In this document: one piece after another, positions 11,755 through 24,499 of the stretch
How positions within the stretch are numbered: position 1 is the stretch's first letter
Layout of the letters: every line of letters begins with the position of its first letter
Assembly (NCBI GenBank): GCA_018340805.1
Contig: JACMZG010001908.1
Coordinates: 33,165,403-33,229,402, forward strand
Origin: Microvelia longipes
Taxonomy: Eukaryota; Arthropoda; Insecta; Hemiptera; Veliidae
Direction of reading: 5' to 3'
Length of the DNA: 64,000 bases
The notes under the pieces: model-generated
Seen by the model: the letters and a program-made list of their open reading frames with translations, nothing else
What the model was told of the DNA's origin: nothing
Databases searched by the model: none
Position numbers and translations under genes: made by a program

Positions 11755-11927
11755 GTTTGCCCCGTCAGTAGAGGGTACAACAGAAGCTGTAGGAGTTGAT
11801 CTTACTAAAGAGTCCTTTGATAAGAAAGTAGTATACTTAACTGCACCCAAACAGTATTTGGGAAATCAATTGACAGCTTACGGAGGATACTTGAGGTATT
11901 CGCTCTTCTGCACTACTGCGCCATCTG
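11755..11927 (+). CDS. LanA: LanA exon: L4 domain, part 2
   Basis: Acceptor TATCTTAG ends at 11754; donor G/GTAAGT follows 11927 (phase 2 in, phase 1 out). It contains the L4 hallmark YLTAPKQYLGNQLTAYGGYL followed by RYSLF. In the family this is the YFxAPxxFLGNQxxSYGG block of the laminin B/IV domain, a beta-sandwich globule. Confidence 0.95.
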
Positions 11928-12059
11928 GTAAGTTTTCAACTAAAAAATAAAAACAGTTTTACCAGATTCTTTGCCGAAGATTATCTAAAATTTGTCTTTC
12001 TATAAACCGGCTCAATTGTACAAAAGACACTAAATATGGCATTAAAAAAAAAAAATAAA

Positions 12060-12075
12060 TAAAAATATATTTATA

Positions 12076-12131
<56 letters not shown>

Positions 12132-12153
12132 ATATTATATATATATAATATTA
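12060..12153. repeat. (TA)n microsatellite
   Basis: Near-pure TA/TATATT run in the intron between 11927 and 13042. It is self-complementary and probably length-variable. Confidence 0.9.
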
Positions 12154-12377
12154 TACCCACAATTAGTTATTCAATGAGAAAGTCCTCCATTCTTGTGAAA
12201 CTGTATCCCTTACTCTTTAAAAAAGCTTAAGCTAAGAATTAAAACAAAAAAACAATAATATTAACCTTTTAGGAAAAAAATCAAGAAAAACATAATAAAT
12301 GTAGATTAAGTAATAGAAATAGAAAGAATCTGGAATATGTTTTACAGTTCTAACTATACCAATTATGGGTGTCTGAA

Positions 12378-12920
12378 GGAGGGGGGGGGGGTCAAACGGG
12401 TCACTTGATCCCCCCCTGGAAAATCAGAAAGTTTGACTGCAAATTATTAAAAATTTAATAGTTATTTTTCTGTATTTTATTTTTTACGCTTGAACCCGTA
12501 GGATCATTTTAATGTTTCTAATCTTTTAAGTGCAACTCTACTGAGAACTCCTAGAGTTTACGCACACACTGATCCAGGGAAGATATCGGTACTTCTACCC
12601 TCCCCTTGACGGCACCCCACCTGCGACCAGGTTCATAGTATATTTTCTCCTATCCCACTAGCTACTCTGATCTTATTATCCTCACAATAAATAAAATATT
12701 GTATAATTTTTTTTAATGAATTAACATTTAGTTTAGCAAATCCCCATGCCTGTGATTTACTGAACTCCTATCTCTGACTTTTGTCAAAGGGTGCTGAAAA
12801 CTAAACCCAGAGCGCATTATTGATGACTGAACTTGGCAGCTTTGACTCCCTCCCCCCCTGGAAAAAATCCTGTGGACGCTTACGATACCAATAGTTCTTT
12901 CTTCTAAAAACATAACTTGG
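12378..12920. repeat. G/C-run hairpin and low-complexity intron segment
   Basis: A run of G (12381-12390) followed by GTCAAACGGGTCACTTGATC and a run of C (12412-12417) makes a short G:C stem with a small loop. A second C-rich run (CCTCCCCCCCTGGAAAA) at 12849-12864 echoes CCCCCTGGAAAA at 12412. The pieces may be ends of a degraded mobile element; I cannot define borders. Confidence 0.4.
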
Positions 12921-13041
12921 GATGTGAACTCCTGACCTTCTTGGTGTCAAAATTCAGGATAAAGACAGATGATGTAACGACCTCTTCTACAGAGATGAAT
13001 TAATTAGTTAGATAGTCTTAATTGTTGTAAAATTGTTACAG

Positions 13042-13288
13042 GTTCTTCAGTAGATGACTACCCTGATGTTATTTTGCAGGGTGGAAACCCTCTAATATCT
13101 CTCATTCATTTCTCGGTCGAAGTGCCTTCTGTAGCTGAATATTTTAATGCTACAGTAGAAATATCTGAAGGAAACTTTATACTACCCAGTGGTTTATCTG
13201 TTAAAAGAGATAAGCTAATGCAAGTTTTACAAGATTTGAAAACTATTTATATTAAAGCTACTTATTGGGCTAATGGTGTCACAACTAG
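13042..13288 (+). CDS. LanA: LanA exon: L4 domain, part 3
   Basis: Acceptor TTGTTACAG ends at 13041; donor AG/GTAAGC follows 13288 (phase 1 in, phase 2 out). It encodes 82 residues: DYPDVILQGGNPLISLIHFS, later LQDLKTIYIKATYWANGVTT. The DVILQG...L and IxIRAxY blocks are the usual C-terminal L4 strands. One possible N-glycosylation site (NAT). Confidence 0.95.
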
Positions 13289-13689
13289 GTAAGCTAAATA
13301 GAATTTTGATTTTATCTTTCTTTTTCCAGTTTCTAAACTTAATTTAGTCTTCATAAGGCTAAATAGCTAGTTTAATTAAATACATAATTACAATATAATG
13401 CTTGCAAGTGTAATATCGTTTGAATTTGACCCTGAAAGTCAGAAATGTATTCTGAATTTCTCTGAACTTTTATTGTCCTTTTTCATAATAAACAGGGAAA
13501 ATGTTCTCTTTTCGTATTTTCCTGCTTTCATCTGGATCCATTATAGATAGATGGTGATGATTAGATGTGGTTGATGATTTAATTTTAAAATAAGATTTTG
13601 TGGACTAGAAGTATTACCAAGGTGGAATTGAACTTGTAACAAAACTGTGAATCCAATTTTTTAGTCGTAATAATTTACGACTAAATTAT

Positions 13690-14400
13690 TACGACAGAGC
13701 AAATTGCAGTGGTCGAAGCTTTAAAGTACATTTCTGAATCTACCCATAATCATTTTGTTATCTTCACAGACAATCAAAGTTTAGTTTCCGCTGTTCAAAA
13801 TAAATTGTTCTCTTCTCTCAATAATTATTTAACATGTCAAATAATAAACTTATGTTTCTCTATCTCCTTAAAAAAATAAAACCATAGTGTTGGTTTGGCT
13901 CAAGGGCCACGCAGATATTACGCCTAACGAAGCTGTAGATAATTTAATGAAGGAGAGTTGTGACGATGATGAGTCAGCCATTCTCTATGGATTGCAGTAT
14001 AAAGTACCATATACAGATATTAATAGGCGAATAAAATTATCAGCTCTATCTAGTTGGCAAGTTTGGCAAAATTACCAACAAGCCGGTACTTTTTATACAG
14101 CTCACCAGCCTGTAGTCGGTCAAGTTCCTTGGTTTAAGGCCAAGCTACAAGTAGATATTTTTTCAACATTTACGAATCGACTTCGTATAAACCATGGTAT
14201 CTGTAAATCTTATTTAAACAAAATAAATTTAGAAAACGATAGAGTAATAGAGTAATAGAGTTGAGGTTCTTGAGCATATAATAATGCACTGTTCTCGCCA
14301 TTCTGCCGAGCGTGCTGTATTGTTAAATGATCTACATGTTACTAAAAGTGTGACTCAACCGTTTAACTATATCTCCTTGTTATCTCCAAAGTCAATAGAA
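13690..14400 (+). mobile_element. Non-LTR retrotransposon fragment, RNase H plus C-terminal tail, broken
   Basis: Plus strand reading: EQIAVVEALKYI (RNase H Glu), then HFVIFTDNQSLVSAVQ (Asp), a frame break near 13875, then VWLKGHADITPNEAVDNL. The last is the WxKGHxxxxxNExxD motif that ends non-LTR RNase H domains. The tail continues RINHGICKSYLNK and, after a stop at 14254, EHIIMHCSRHSAERA. Stops and a frameshift show that it is dead. The opposite RNase H fragment at 10.8-11.6 kb is from a different element. Confidence 0.8.
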
Positions 14401-15132
14401 GTGTATAAAAAAAAAATTTTTTTGCTAGTAAACTGAAAATTAAAATTTAATTTTTTCCTCAATCTAAAATTAAACAAATTTTATACAATATTAATTACAA
14501 AATAAGTATAAATAAATTAAAATACTATTAAAGTAATAAAGCTTTATCAAACATCTTACAAATAATATAAAAATAATTTCCAAAGGTCCATACTCAAATA
14601 AACAATTTCCATTAAAAACAAATTTTCTTTTATCAAGATCTTAAACTATATTAATAATAACTTATCCATAATATTAAAACTTCTTTTAACCAATAAATTA
14701 TTTTATTTTTATTTTTAATATTTTCTATCAAATTTTGAACAGTTTTTTATTACTTATTCAAGAAATAAAAGTATAAATAAGTATTCCATGGCTGGTCCTA
14801 GTAGACCAATGCCACAAAAAAAAATAAATAAAATTATTACGACTAAAATAATTAAATAATTTGGCTAATTATATAATGCCTACCCAGTGTGCAATCATAC
14901 CCTGGCTGCAATGCCAGCACAGTCTTGTGTCTTTGCTGTTATTCTTTCTCTTACTGACAGTATTCCTTTAAAGTTTTGTTGCAGTCATATAGTTAAGCTT
15001 AATATACACCCAGTAATAATTTATTATCTATGAAAAAAATTATACTTGACTGATTACTTCTGGACTTTTAAAGTGTCTTACTTAAAACTAGTTTTATACT
15101 GACTTAGTTAATTTAAAATTTGTTGGCACCAG
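14401..15132 (+). other. Intron remainder, very AT-rich
   Basis: A- and T-rich low-complexity stretch followed by an unremarkable segment. The acceptor for the next exon, TGTTGGCACCAG, ends at 15132 and has only a weak pyrimidine tract. Confidence 0.6.
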
Positions 15133-15361
15133 GTTAACAGGAGTGTCGCTGGATTCAGCCAAGGAAACTCCAAGTGGTCTTGCTCAAGCTGCTATGTCTG
15201 TAGAACAGTGTAACTGCCCGCCTAGCTACACAGGATTATCTTGTGAAGAGTGTGCTGCTGGTTATTATAGGGCTCCTACTGGTCCATTCGGAGGATACTG
15301 CATACCATGTCAGTGCAATAATCATGCCCAGGATTGTGATAAAGTCACCGGCAAGTGTATT
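15133..15361 (+). CDS. LanA: LanA exon: end of L4, rest of split LE repeat, start of next LE repeat
   Basis: Acceptor CACCAG ends at 15132; donor ATT/GTAAGT follows 15361 (phase 2 in, phase 0 out). L4 closes with LTGVSLDSAKETPSGLAQAA, then MSVEQC. The split LE repeat resumes at CNCPPSYTGLSCEECAAGYY and ends at FGGYC. The next repeat opens IPCQCNNHAQDCDKVTGKCI. The phase-0 end matters because the next exon lacks a matching canonical acceptor. Confidence 0.95.
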
Positions 15362-16189
15362 GTAAGTATTAATCATTTTAAAAAACAAAATCGGAAGGGT
15401 TTCTCCTTCTTTAATTTAAAACAATTCCTTTCTCATCCTCTTCCAATAAGCACGTATTCTATTCCCCTAAGAATAGAACTTATACTTACTAACCTTTCTG
15501 CGTGACTAATGAATTATTCTCCCCTGTATTTTGTCGTCGCTCATCATATTAGAGTTAACATTCAGATGTTAATCTATTCTCAGCCTGAAATCCAAGCTGA
15601 GAATATATTATTGTTATTATTGGTCCTCAGCCATTATTGTTATTTTGTTTACCATTAAACAGAAAGAAAATCTTACATTAACTGGAATCTTAACTTTTCT
15701 AACTCTTCCAGCATCCTTTAATCAATTTTAAATTCATACAGGTTTCTCTGAAACTATTTATATGTTACATTCATCGGGACATTCTTGCTTTGAATTACTA
15801 AAAAATTAAAACAAAATACTGCTCAATGTGTCTTGTTGCCACAGAACATTTAGTTATGCCTTAATTGATTTTGGTATTAGCTGCAGAAGGGCGCCCAAGC
15901 TGCCTCTATTGGTTAAAAATATTAATAAATAAATACCTGTTTTAGGCCCTTTCGACCATTCAGGATATTCCCCCTGTGGGTACAATGTTATACATCAACC
16001 AAACTATTCCTTATTATAAAAATAACTTTATTTATTTATTTGGTATTTAATTTTAACCAAAATTGGTTACTATGTCAATATTTTTTTCTTTTTTTAGTAC
16101 AAGTAGTAAGATAAAAATACTATAACAGAATATCTTATTGTAAGATATAAATGTTAGAAGGAGGGTTTCTATCTTGCTGTGTCTTAAAT
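15362..16189 (+). other. Start of the 11.7-kb intron, no recognised element
   Basis: Unremarkable intronic sequence before the (ATTT)n tract at about 16192. An open frame from 15143 continues into it but is only read-through past the donor. Confidence 0.6.
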
Positions 16190-18960
16190 GTTATTTATTT
16201 ATTTATTTATTTATTAATACATTAACGGGCAAAATTACCCTTTTTACAAAAATAACAATTAAGAAAAAAATTAAATAAAATTGCACACACAAAATTTTTT
16301 TATACATTATAAAAATTTAAGTTCAAAAAAGAAATTAAAATTATAATATGAATAGACTAAATAAAAAGAAGTAACAAATTTGAATATAATCTAAAGTTTA
16401 ACAAGAATAAATTGTTTAATAATAAGGAAAACAATTTTACATGAAAAGGATGATAGATTAGTAATATAAGATATAGAAATAATTTAAATTTAAAATAGTA
16501 CAATAATTAGAAATAAGATAGTTATAGTTAAATAAAAAAGAATAATCAAAAGTATAAAAATTAATATTGATAAATAGTTGACACCAAAGTGAAAATTAAA
16601 AGTTAAGATAATGTAACAATGACATATAAGTAGAAAATAAATAAAATGATGGTAGTATATTAAGATAAAAAATTTAAAATAAATAAAAAATAAAATACAG
16701 TAACGTCAGGTAAAATACAAAAAATTAAATTAAAAATGTTAACAAATATAATTAAGAAAAAAAAATCATATTTATAAAACAAAAGGAAAAAAGAATATTA
16801 AAACACAGATAATTTTAGGACATAATTTGAGTCATTGTAAATTAACATGACCAAGTGATCTAATGCAATTGACAAAGGTAGAAAATTTAGAATTAAATAA
16901 ATCGAGGTCAGTAATTTGGCTTAATCGATTAACAGTTCTCATCATTCTATTTATTGGTTTATTAAGTAAGTAGTTAGTTTGACAATATGAAACATCAAAT
17001 AAGGTTTGAGATCTAGAGTGGAATTGAGGAACACGGATACGGATCATGGATAGGAGCTCTGGACAGTCTATGAGGTTATTAAGGAGTTTAAATAGGAAAA
17101 TAATATCATTATGAGTACGACGAGATTGAAGAGAAGGGAGGTTTAGTTGTGAGGAAACTGAGGTAAAAGAATAGAAGAATTGGGAGTGTTAAAAATTTAA
17201 AGTACATAAGTTTACAAAATTTGTGTTGAATTCTTTCTAATGAATTTGAATGAACTAAATAATTAGGGTTCCATACTGGTGTAGAATATTCTAAAAGACC
17301 TGACTAGAGAGAAATACATGGTTTTCATTACTTCAATATTTTTAATTCTTTGGTATTTCTATGGATAAACCTAACATTTTCATAGCTCTTTTACATATAT
17401 AATCTACATGACTTACAAAATTTAGACTAGAATCCAAAATTATTCCTAAATCTTTTACTTTATCTACTCTATCTATTAAAACATTATTAAAAGTATAATC
17501 AAAAATTATTGGATTTTTAATTTTATGAAAAGTGATAACTTGACATTTTTTAATATTTAGTTCCATAAAATTATTATCACACCATTTAGTTAACATATTT
17601 AAATGCATTTGTAAAATGCAACAGTCAATAATACTATTAATAACAAACCCAAGTTTGGCATCATCCGCAAACAGTAAAAATAAATAAAAGGAAATAAAAA
17701 AGCTAGATCATTTATAAAATTAAAAAGAGGATTGGTCCCAGGTGAGAGCCTTGAGGCACCCAGATGAGGCACTAAACAAATATGAAAAGAGGCTCTAAAT
17801 TTTACAAATATTTTTCTGTCACTTAAATAACTTTCTAACCAGTCTAAAACACACCATTAATCCCTATCATCTTACATTTAGCAATCAATATAGACCTAAG
17901 TACTTTATCAAAGCCTTAGAGAAATCTATATATAAACAATGTCCACCTGTTTTATTGGAACTAAAGCATCTAGGATATAATTCTGAAGGACCATTAAATT
18001 AGAGGTAGTAGATCTATGACTTAAAAAGCCATGCTGATAAGCAGATAGTACGGGTTTTAGAACAGGAACAAGTTGATCTACTAATAGACTTTCTAAAAGC
18101 TTGGCTAAACAAGATTGAATAGTGATAGGACGGTAGTTATCAACAGAAGATGAATCACCAGATTTAAATATTGGGATGATGTGACTAATTTTAAGGATTT
18201 CAGGGAAGATACCTGATTTGAAAGACAAATTAATATTATGTAAAAGAGCAACGCAAGGGAAGATTTACAGAATTTTAAAATAGAGGTGGACTCCATCAGG
18301 TCCAGGGCCCTTTTTAACAGAGATTACTTAATTTTTTTGTAATATCTTCAACAGATACATGAATATTATGAAAGTTAATATTAGAATTAAGATAATTAGA
18401 TATAGGTGGAACTTCACAATGAACATCCTTAGTATAAACAGAGGAAAAATATTTAGCAAATAAATCAGTAATACCATTATCATCTTCAGAATATATATAT
18501 CACCAAGGTGCATAGAGTTAGGGTAACTAGAACTATTTTCATATTTTTTACATGCTTCCAGAAATAGATGGATCTTCAGAAATTTTTTCTTCAGCAGAGC
18601 GAATAAAATTTAGATAACAGGAACGACTGAGGGTTTTACATTTTTTCCTCACTTCAGAAAATTGATAATAAATATTAATATCATTAATTATACTGTATAA
18701 ATAATTAAGAGATTTTTTATATCTAATTAAACTGATTAATTCTTTAGAAAACCAAGGTGGGTAAGATGAATTTTTAATTTGTATAACAGGTGTAAACAGT
18801 CTGATACCTTCATAAAGAATACTATAGAAAAGCTCAAAAGCTTCATTAACATCAAGATTAAAAAATAAACTAGGCCAGTTATATTTACTTAAATAATCAT
18901 TTAAAGAATAAAAATCACAATCTTTAAAATTATACCTAGATTCATGGTAAGTGTTGAAGT
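16190..18960 (-). mobile_element. Degraded non-LTR retrotransposon with reverse transcriptase pieces
   Basis: Minus strand. From right to left: EN-RT linker remnants (about 18510-18330), an RT fingers/palm piece at 18228-17926 (HIIPIFKSGDSSSVDNYRPI, then AYQHGFLSHRSTTSNL), and an RT thumb piece at 17608-17342 (CDNNFMELNIKKCQVITFHK, VKDLGIILDSSLNF). Spacing and motifs fit a Jockey-like LINE. The catalytic FADD box is not readable in one frame. The left end at 16192-16216 is an (ATTT)n run, i.e. an (AAAT)n tail in element orientation. Many stops and frameshifts; not functional. Confidence 0.85.
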
Positions 18961-19340
18961 TAAGTGAAGTAAGTGTTATTTTCTATGTTGTAATTAGTTA
19001 GGCTTAAGCCTGTGTTTTTGAAAAAAAATAACAAATAAATAATGACTGCCTAATAAATGTTTTACTACTTAACAATATTATTTTTAATTGCTATGGTCTG
19101 TAATACTAATAAATAATGTAATAAAATTCAAAGTATAGTAATAATAATAATCATTATTCGATTCAAGGAATGAATCTTTTACAAAATTAAATAGCAATAT
19201 AAAAAGAGGAAAAAATATAAATGCCAGCTTCTAAGGTAATATAAACTTGAAATAAATTTCTATCTCTATAATTTTAGTGACATTTAACAATTTATCTATC
19301 AAGGTAGGCCCTTATACTTATATTTTGAAAATGTCTAAAT

Positions 19341-20034
19341 TAAAGTGATGTAGAAATTCATACAGTAGGGGTGGGGGCGTGGGACACAGTAGTCTAACTC
19401 CTTCAGGTCCTTTAGATGGACCTGCCTTAAGTTCACCCTTTCTCCACTAGTGGCAGGTCGGTTCACCTTGTACGCCATGTATAAAATAATTATTTCTTCA
19501 ATTCCATGATTAAAATTATTTAAAAGGGTCTTTAACAATGTTAAAAATTGTATTAATTATTTTAAAGGTATAATTTTCATAAAATGTTATAAAAGTATAA
19601 ACGCTGTGCTAATTTTAAGTAGACCTGATATCGTGATAAACCATGATTTGTAGACAAAATCAAATGTTTGTAAACAAACATCAAACCGGGAAATTATAAA
19701 TTTAATTTACGTCTTCGTTGTTTCATTATAACACAACTTTCATAATACACGTTATCCTATTTTCTAAAAAAAAATATCTTATAAACAACTAAAAAAGAAA
19801 AAAAGTTAACGAATAAGATAAAAATTGTCTTGTTTACATTTTTTATAAACATAAATAGAAGTGTTGATTTAAAACTGATAACAATAGTGATAAGCATACA
19901 AGGTGAAAACTGGCACTCGGTGTGGTAGTTGATGCAACTAATCCCTGTTTTTCTTAGGACCACCTAAAACCAGGGAGTTAGACCACTGTGTCCCCCGCCC
20001 CTAACCCTACTGTATGAATTTCTACATCACTTTA
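19341..20034. mobile_element. Foldback element, about 0.7 kb, inverted ends about 65 bp
   Basis: Left end TAAAGTGATGTAGAAATTCA, then TACAGTAGGGGTGGGGGCGT. The right end is the near-perfect inverse (TGAATTTCTACATCACTTTA). Further matches inside: GGGACACAGTAGTCTAACTC and its inverse near 19960-20000. The interior is AT-rich; short open frames on the minus strand (19335-19538, 19757-19963) show no protein features. Confidence 0.85.
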
Positions 20035-20329
20035 GTCTTAATATTTTAAACAGATAGCGGTAAAAACAAGTGTCTTACCTTTAAATTTGATTGGAATGTG
20101 AAATCAGTTTATGAAAGCACTGCAGGAGGTAGCGAAGTATTCTCGCTAACTAATAACTATTTGTATAGGAATTAGAATAACTTGTTTTGATTCTCCCTGG
20201 GTGCAGTTAATTCTTTATCTGTCATATCTAATTTAATGCAATAAAAATTGTTGCAAATATAGATATTCAAATTATAAATAGTCTACTGTTATAATAATAC
20301 AAAAACATGTGTAAAGTTTTGAATTCAAT

Positions 20330-21180
20330 ATGAGTGTAAATACTAGAAAGAATAAGGCTACTCTTGAGTTGCAGTTTGTTGATGTAATAAATAAAATTGA
20401 AAGGCTCACTTCTCATGACAAAGACGTTGAATCTAGCGCTGCTGATTTTTATCCTTTTTTAATGAAACTGTGAAGCATTTTTCTGACTGTGACTTATCTC
20501 AGTCACAGTCAATTAACTTTAATTAAAAAATCAAATGATAACCCATACTTTAAAGAGCAGTAGCAGTGAAAATAATCAACTGTCTATTTAAATCCTAGGG
20601 TTATCAATTGATTGTTTGTTGAATTGGAAAATGCATATTATTGACATCAGTAGCCAACTGAGTACTGTTTTGTTTATGCTTCGTAAACTTAGCTCTATTC
20701 TTGACTTTAAATCTTCAAGCTTGCCTATTTTGCTCATTTCTACTCGTGGTTTCTCTATGGCATCAGAGAATGAGGGGCTGCCCCGAGCGCAAATGATGTT
20801 CTTTGGCTAGAACTTTGGCAAGAAATGGCCATTAGAATAATTACTAATTCCAAACACAATGCACACGGTGATAAGCTTTTTAAAGAAAATTTACTTTTTC
20901 ATTCAGCTTTTATGTTTCATATTTTAGTGTAAATTAAAGATAGACATAATGAAGTAAGTAATTAGAGAAATCATGGTTATACAACTAGATTATATACTAA
21001 TATCAATATGCCACTTATCAGACTTAGTAAGTCCAACCAAGTTGGTAAATGGAATCAGATGCTTAATAAGTTGTACACGTTTAAAAGCATTATTAAAGAA
21101 ATATTAATCAAAAAAGCTTGTTACAGTGGCCAGACTTTTTAAATGATGATATAAACTACCCGGAGCTACTCTAAACATTT
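20330..21180 (+). mobile_element. LINE fragment, C-terminal end of reverse transcriptase ORF
   Basis: Reading with frame breaks: LGLSIDCLLNWKMHIIDISS then QLSTVLFMLRKLSSI (20600-20710), YFAHFYSWFLYGI (about 20730-20760), EMAIRIITNSKHNAH (20825-20870), and IPLIRLSKSNQVGKWNQML-like sequence (21010-21070). This is the conserved RT-downstream tail of Jockey-type elements without RNase H. A short leader at 20330-20470 (MSVNTRKNKATLELQFVDVI) may be part of the same insertion or of an ORF1; I cannot say. Broken, non-functional. Confidence 0.75.
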
Positions 21181-21261
21181 TTTTGTTAAATTTTGCTTAT
21201 AAAACTTTATCTGCATATTGTGTATGTGTAAAATGTTATTTGATTGTTTCCTTGTATTATT

Positions 21262-24200
21262 AGGGTTTCGAAGATAATCTTCGAAACCCTTATACTTTCT
21301 GTCGAGCGTCTGTCTGTCCGATTTCTCATCTCAGGAACTACAATAGCTAGGAAGTTGAAATTTGGTATACATGTGTAACTATTTTATCCAACAACAGGAA
21401 AAATATAGCCAACTATATCACACGCGCGTCTGTCGATTTATGAGCGAATGCGCACATTCGCCAAAAAAAATATTTTTTTGAAAAATCATGTGGGTATCAA
21501 ATTGTAGGTATCGATGGGTAGTACACAAATATGCATCGCTTTTTCAAAATGGCGGCTATTACACCCGCCAAAAATATCAAAAACCACCAAAAAATGCTTG
21601 TCCCCCCCCCTTTTAAGGCATAAGGAGAAGCCCTAAAATATGGGACTCATAGCCAATAAAAGCACTTTCCGGGCCATAGAAATTCTTCGGAAAAAAATTT
21701 CAAAAGTTAATTTTAGCAATTTCAAAATCGCACACAAGCGCACGCGCCAAAAAAAATATTTTTTTGAAAAATCATGTGGGGTATCAAATTGTAGGTATGG
21801 ATAGGTAGTACACAAATATGCATCGCTTTTTCAAAATGGCGGCTATTACACCCGCCAAAAATATCAAAAACCACCAAAAAATGCTTGTCCCCCCCCCCCT
21901 TTAAGGCATAAGGAGAAGCCCTAAAAATCATAGCCAATAAAAGCACTTTCCGGGCCATAGAAATTCTTCGGAAAAAAAGTTTCAAAAGTTAATTTTAGCA
22001 ATTTCAAAATCGCACACAAGCGCATGCGCCAAAAAGAAATATTTTTTTGAAAATCATGTGGTATCAAATTGTAGGTATCGATGGGTAGTACACAAATATG
22101 CATCGCTTTTTCAAATGGCGGCTATTACACCCGCCAAAAATATCAAAAACCAAAAAATGCTTGTCCCCCCCCCCTTTTAAGGCATAAGGAGAAGCCCTAA
22201 AAATATGGGACTAGCCAATAAAAGCACTTTCCGGGCCATAGAAATTCTTCGGAAAAAAAGTTTCAAAAGTTAATTTTAGCAATTTCAAAATCGCACGCAA
22301 GCGCACGCGCCAAAAAAAATATTTTTTTGAAAAATCATGTGGGATATCAAATTGTAGGTATCGATGGGTAGTACACAAATATGCATCGCTTTTTCAAATG
22401 GCGGCTATTACACCCGCCAAAAATATCAAAAACCACCAAAAAATGCTTGTCCCCCCTTTTAAGGCATAAGGAGAAAGCCCTAAAAATATGGGACCCATAG
22501 CCATTAAAAGCACTTTCCGGGCCATAGAAATTCTTCGGAAAAAAAGTTTCAAAAGTTAATTTTAGCAATTTCAAAATCGCACACAAGCGCACGCGCCAAA
22601 AAAAAAATATTTTTTAAAAATCATGTGGGGTATCAAATTGTAGGTATCGATGGTAGTACACAAATATGCATCGCTTTTTCAAAATGGCGGCTATTACACC
22701 CACCAAAAATATCAAAAACCACCAAAAAATGCTTGTCCCCCCCCCTTTTAAGGCATAAGGAGAAGCCCTAAAAATATGGGACTCATAGCCAATAAAAGCA
22801 CTTTCCAGGCCATAGAAATTCTTCGGAAAAAAAAGTTTCAAAAGTTAATTTTAGCAATTTCAAAATTGCACACAAGCGCACGCGCCAAAAAAAAATATTT
22901 TTTTGAAAAATCATGTGGGATATCAAATTGTAGGTATCGATGGGTAGTACACAAATATGCATCGCTTTTTCAAAATGGCGGCTATTACACTCGCCAAAAA
23001 TATCAAAAACCAAAAAAATGCTTGTCCCCCCCTTTTAAGGCATAAGGAGAAGCCCTAAAAATATGGGACCCATAGCCATTAAAAGCACTTTCTGGGCCAT
23101 AGAAATTCTTCGGAAAAAAAGTTTCAAAAGTTAATTTTAGCAATTTCAAAATCGCACACAAGCGCATGCGCCAAAAAAAAATATTTGTTGAAAAATCATG
23201 TGGGGTATCAAATTGTAGGTATCGATGGGTAGTACACAAATATGCATCGCTTTTTCAAAATGGCGGCTATTACACCCGCCAAAAATATCAAAAACCACCA
23301 AAAAATGCTTGTCCCCCCCCTTTTAAGGCATAAGGAGAAGCCCTAAAAATATGGACCCATAGCCAATAAAAGCACTTTCCGGGCCATAGAAATTCTTCGG
23401 AAAAAAAGTTTCAAAAGTTAATTTTAGCAATTTCAAAATCGCACACAAGCGCACGCGCCAAAAAAAATATTTTTTTGAAAAATCATGTGGGGTATTAAAT
23501 TGTAGGTATCGATGGGTAGTACACTGATATGCATCGCTTTTTCAAAATGGCGGCTATTACACCCGCCAAAAATATCAAAAACCACCAAAAAATGCTTGCC
23601 CCCCCCCCCTTTTAAGGCATAAAGAGAAGCCCTAAAAATATGGGACCCATAGCCATTAAAAGCACTTTCTGGGCATAGAAATTCTTCGGAAAAAAAGTTT
23701 CAAAAGTTAATTTTAGCAATTTCAAAATCGCACACAAGCGCACGCGCCAAAAAAAAAATATTTTTTGAAAAATCATGTGGGGTATCAAATTGTAGGTATC
23801 GATGGGTAGTACACAAATATGCATCGCTTTTTCAAAATGGCGGCTATTACACCCGCCAAAAATATCAAAAAACCAAAAAATGCTTGTCCCCCCCTTTTAA
23901 GGCATAAGGAGAAGCCATAAAAATATGGGACCCATAGCCAATAAAAGCACTTTCCGGGCCATAGAAATTCTTCGGAAAAAAAGTTTCAAAAGTTAATTTT
24001 AGCAATTTCAAAATCGCACACAAGCGCACGCGCCAAAAAAAAATATTTTTTTGAAAAATCATGTGGGGTATTAAATTGTAGGTATCGATGGGTAGTACAC
24101 TGATATGCATCGCTTTTTCAAAATGGCGGCTATTACACCCGCCAAAAATATCAAAAACCACCAAAAAATGCTTGCCCCCCCCCCTTTTAAGGCATAAGGA

Positions 24201-24445
24201 GAAGCCCTAAAAATATGGGACTCATAGCCAATAAAAGCACTTTCTGGGCCATAGAAATTCTTCGGAAAAAAAGTTTCAAAAGTTAATTTTAGCAATTTTC
24301 AAAATCGCACACAGCGCACGTGCCAAAAAAAAATATTTTTTTGAAAATCATGTGGGGTATCAAATTGTAGGTATCGATAGGTAGTATACAAATATGCATC
24401 GCTTTTTCAAAATGGCGGCTATTACACCCGCCAAAAATATCGACA
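21262..24445 (+). repeat. 286-bp satellite array, 11 copies, with a distinct palindromic head
   Basis: Head: AGGGTTTCGAAGAT-A-ATCTTCGAAACCCT, a perfect 29-bp palindrome at 21262-21290, then GTCTGTCTGTCCGATTTCTC. The array then repeats with GTAGGTATCGATGGGTAGTA at about 21505, 21791, 22071, 22354, 22640, 22930, 23215, 23502, 23792, 24078 and 24367 (spacing 280-290). Each unit has a poly-C run of 5-13 next to TTTTAAGGCATAAGGAGAAG, plus AAATGGCGGCTATTACACCC. Units 8 and 10 share private variants (TATTAAATTG, ACACTGATATGC), showing a dimer-level duplication. Minus-strand open frames repeating FYGPESAF are array translations, not genes. A diverged inverted single unit with the same head is at 44.4-45.0 kb. 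Confidence 0.93.
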
Positions 24446-24499
24446 TAAGGCACCAAGCAATAATGCCTTGTTTAAAATGTTTCTCTTAAAATAGATATT

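Noticed and set aside
13080..13288. Alternative acceptor TTATTTTGCAG ending at 13079 inside the L4 exon
   Set aside because: Using it removes 38 bases and breaks phase with the previous exon. The acceptor ending at 13041 keeps the L4 reading frame.
21633..24295. A family of minus-strand proteins with FYGPESAF and ALKGGDKHF repeats
   Set aside because: They follow the 286-bp unit exactly, break at poly-C length changes, and start at different points in each unit. These are array translations.
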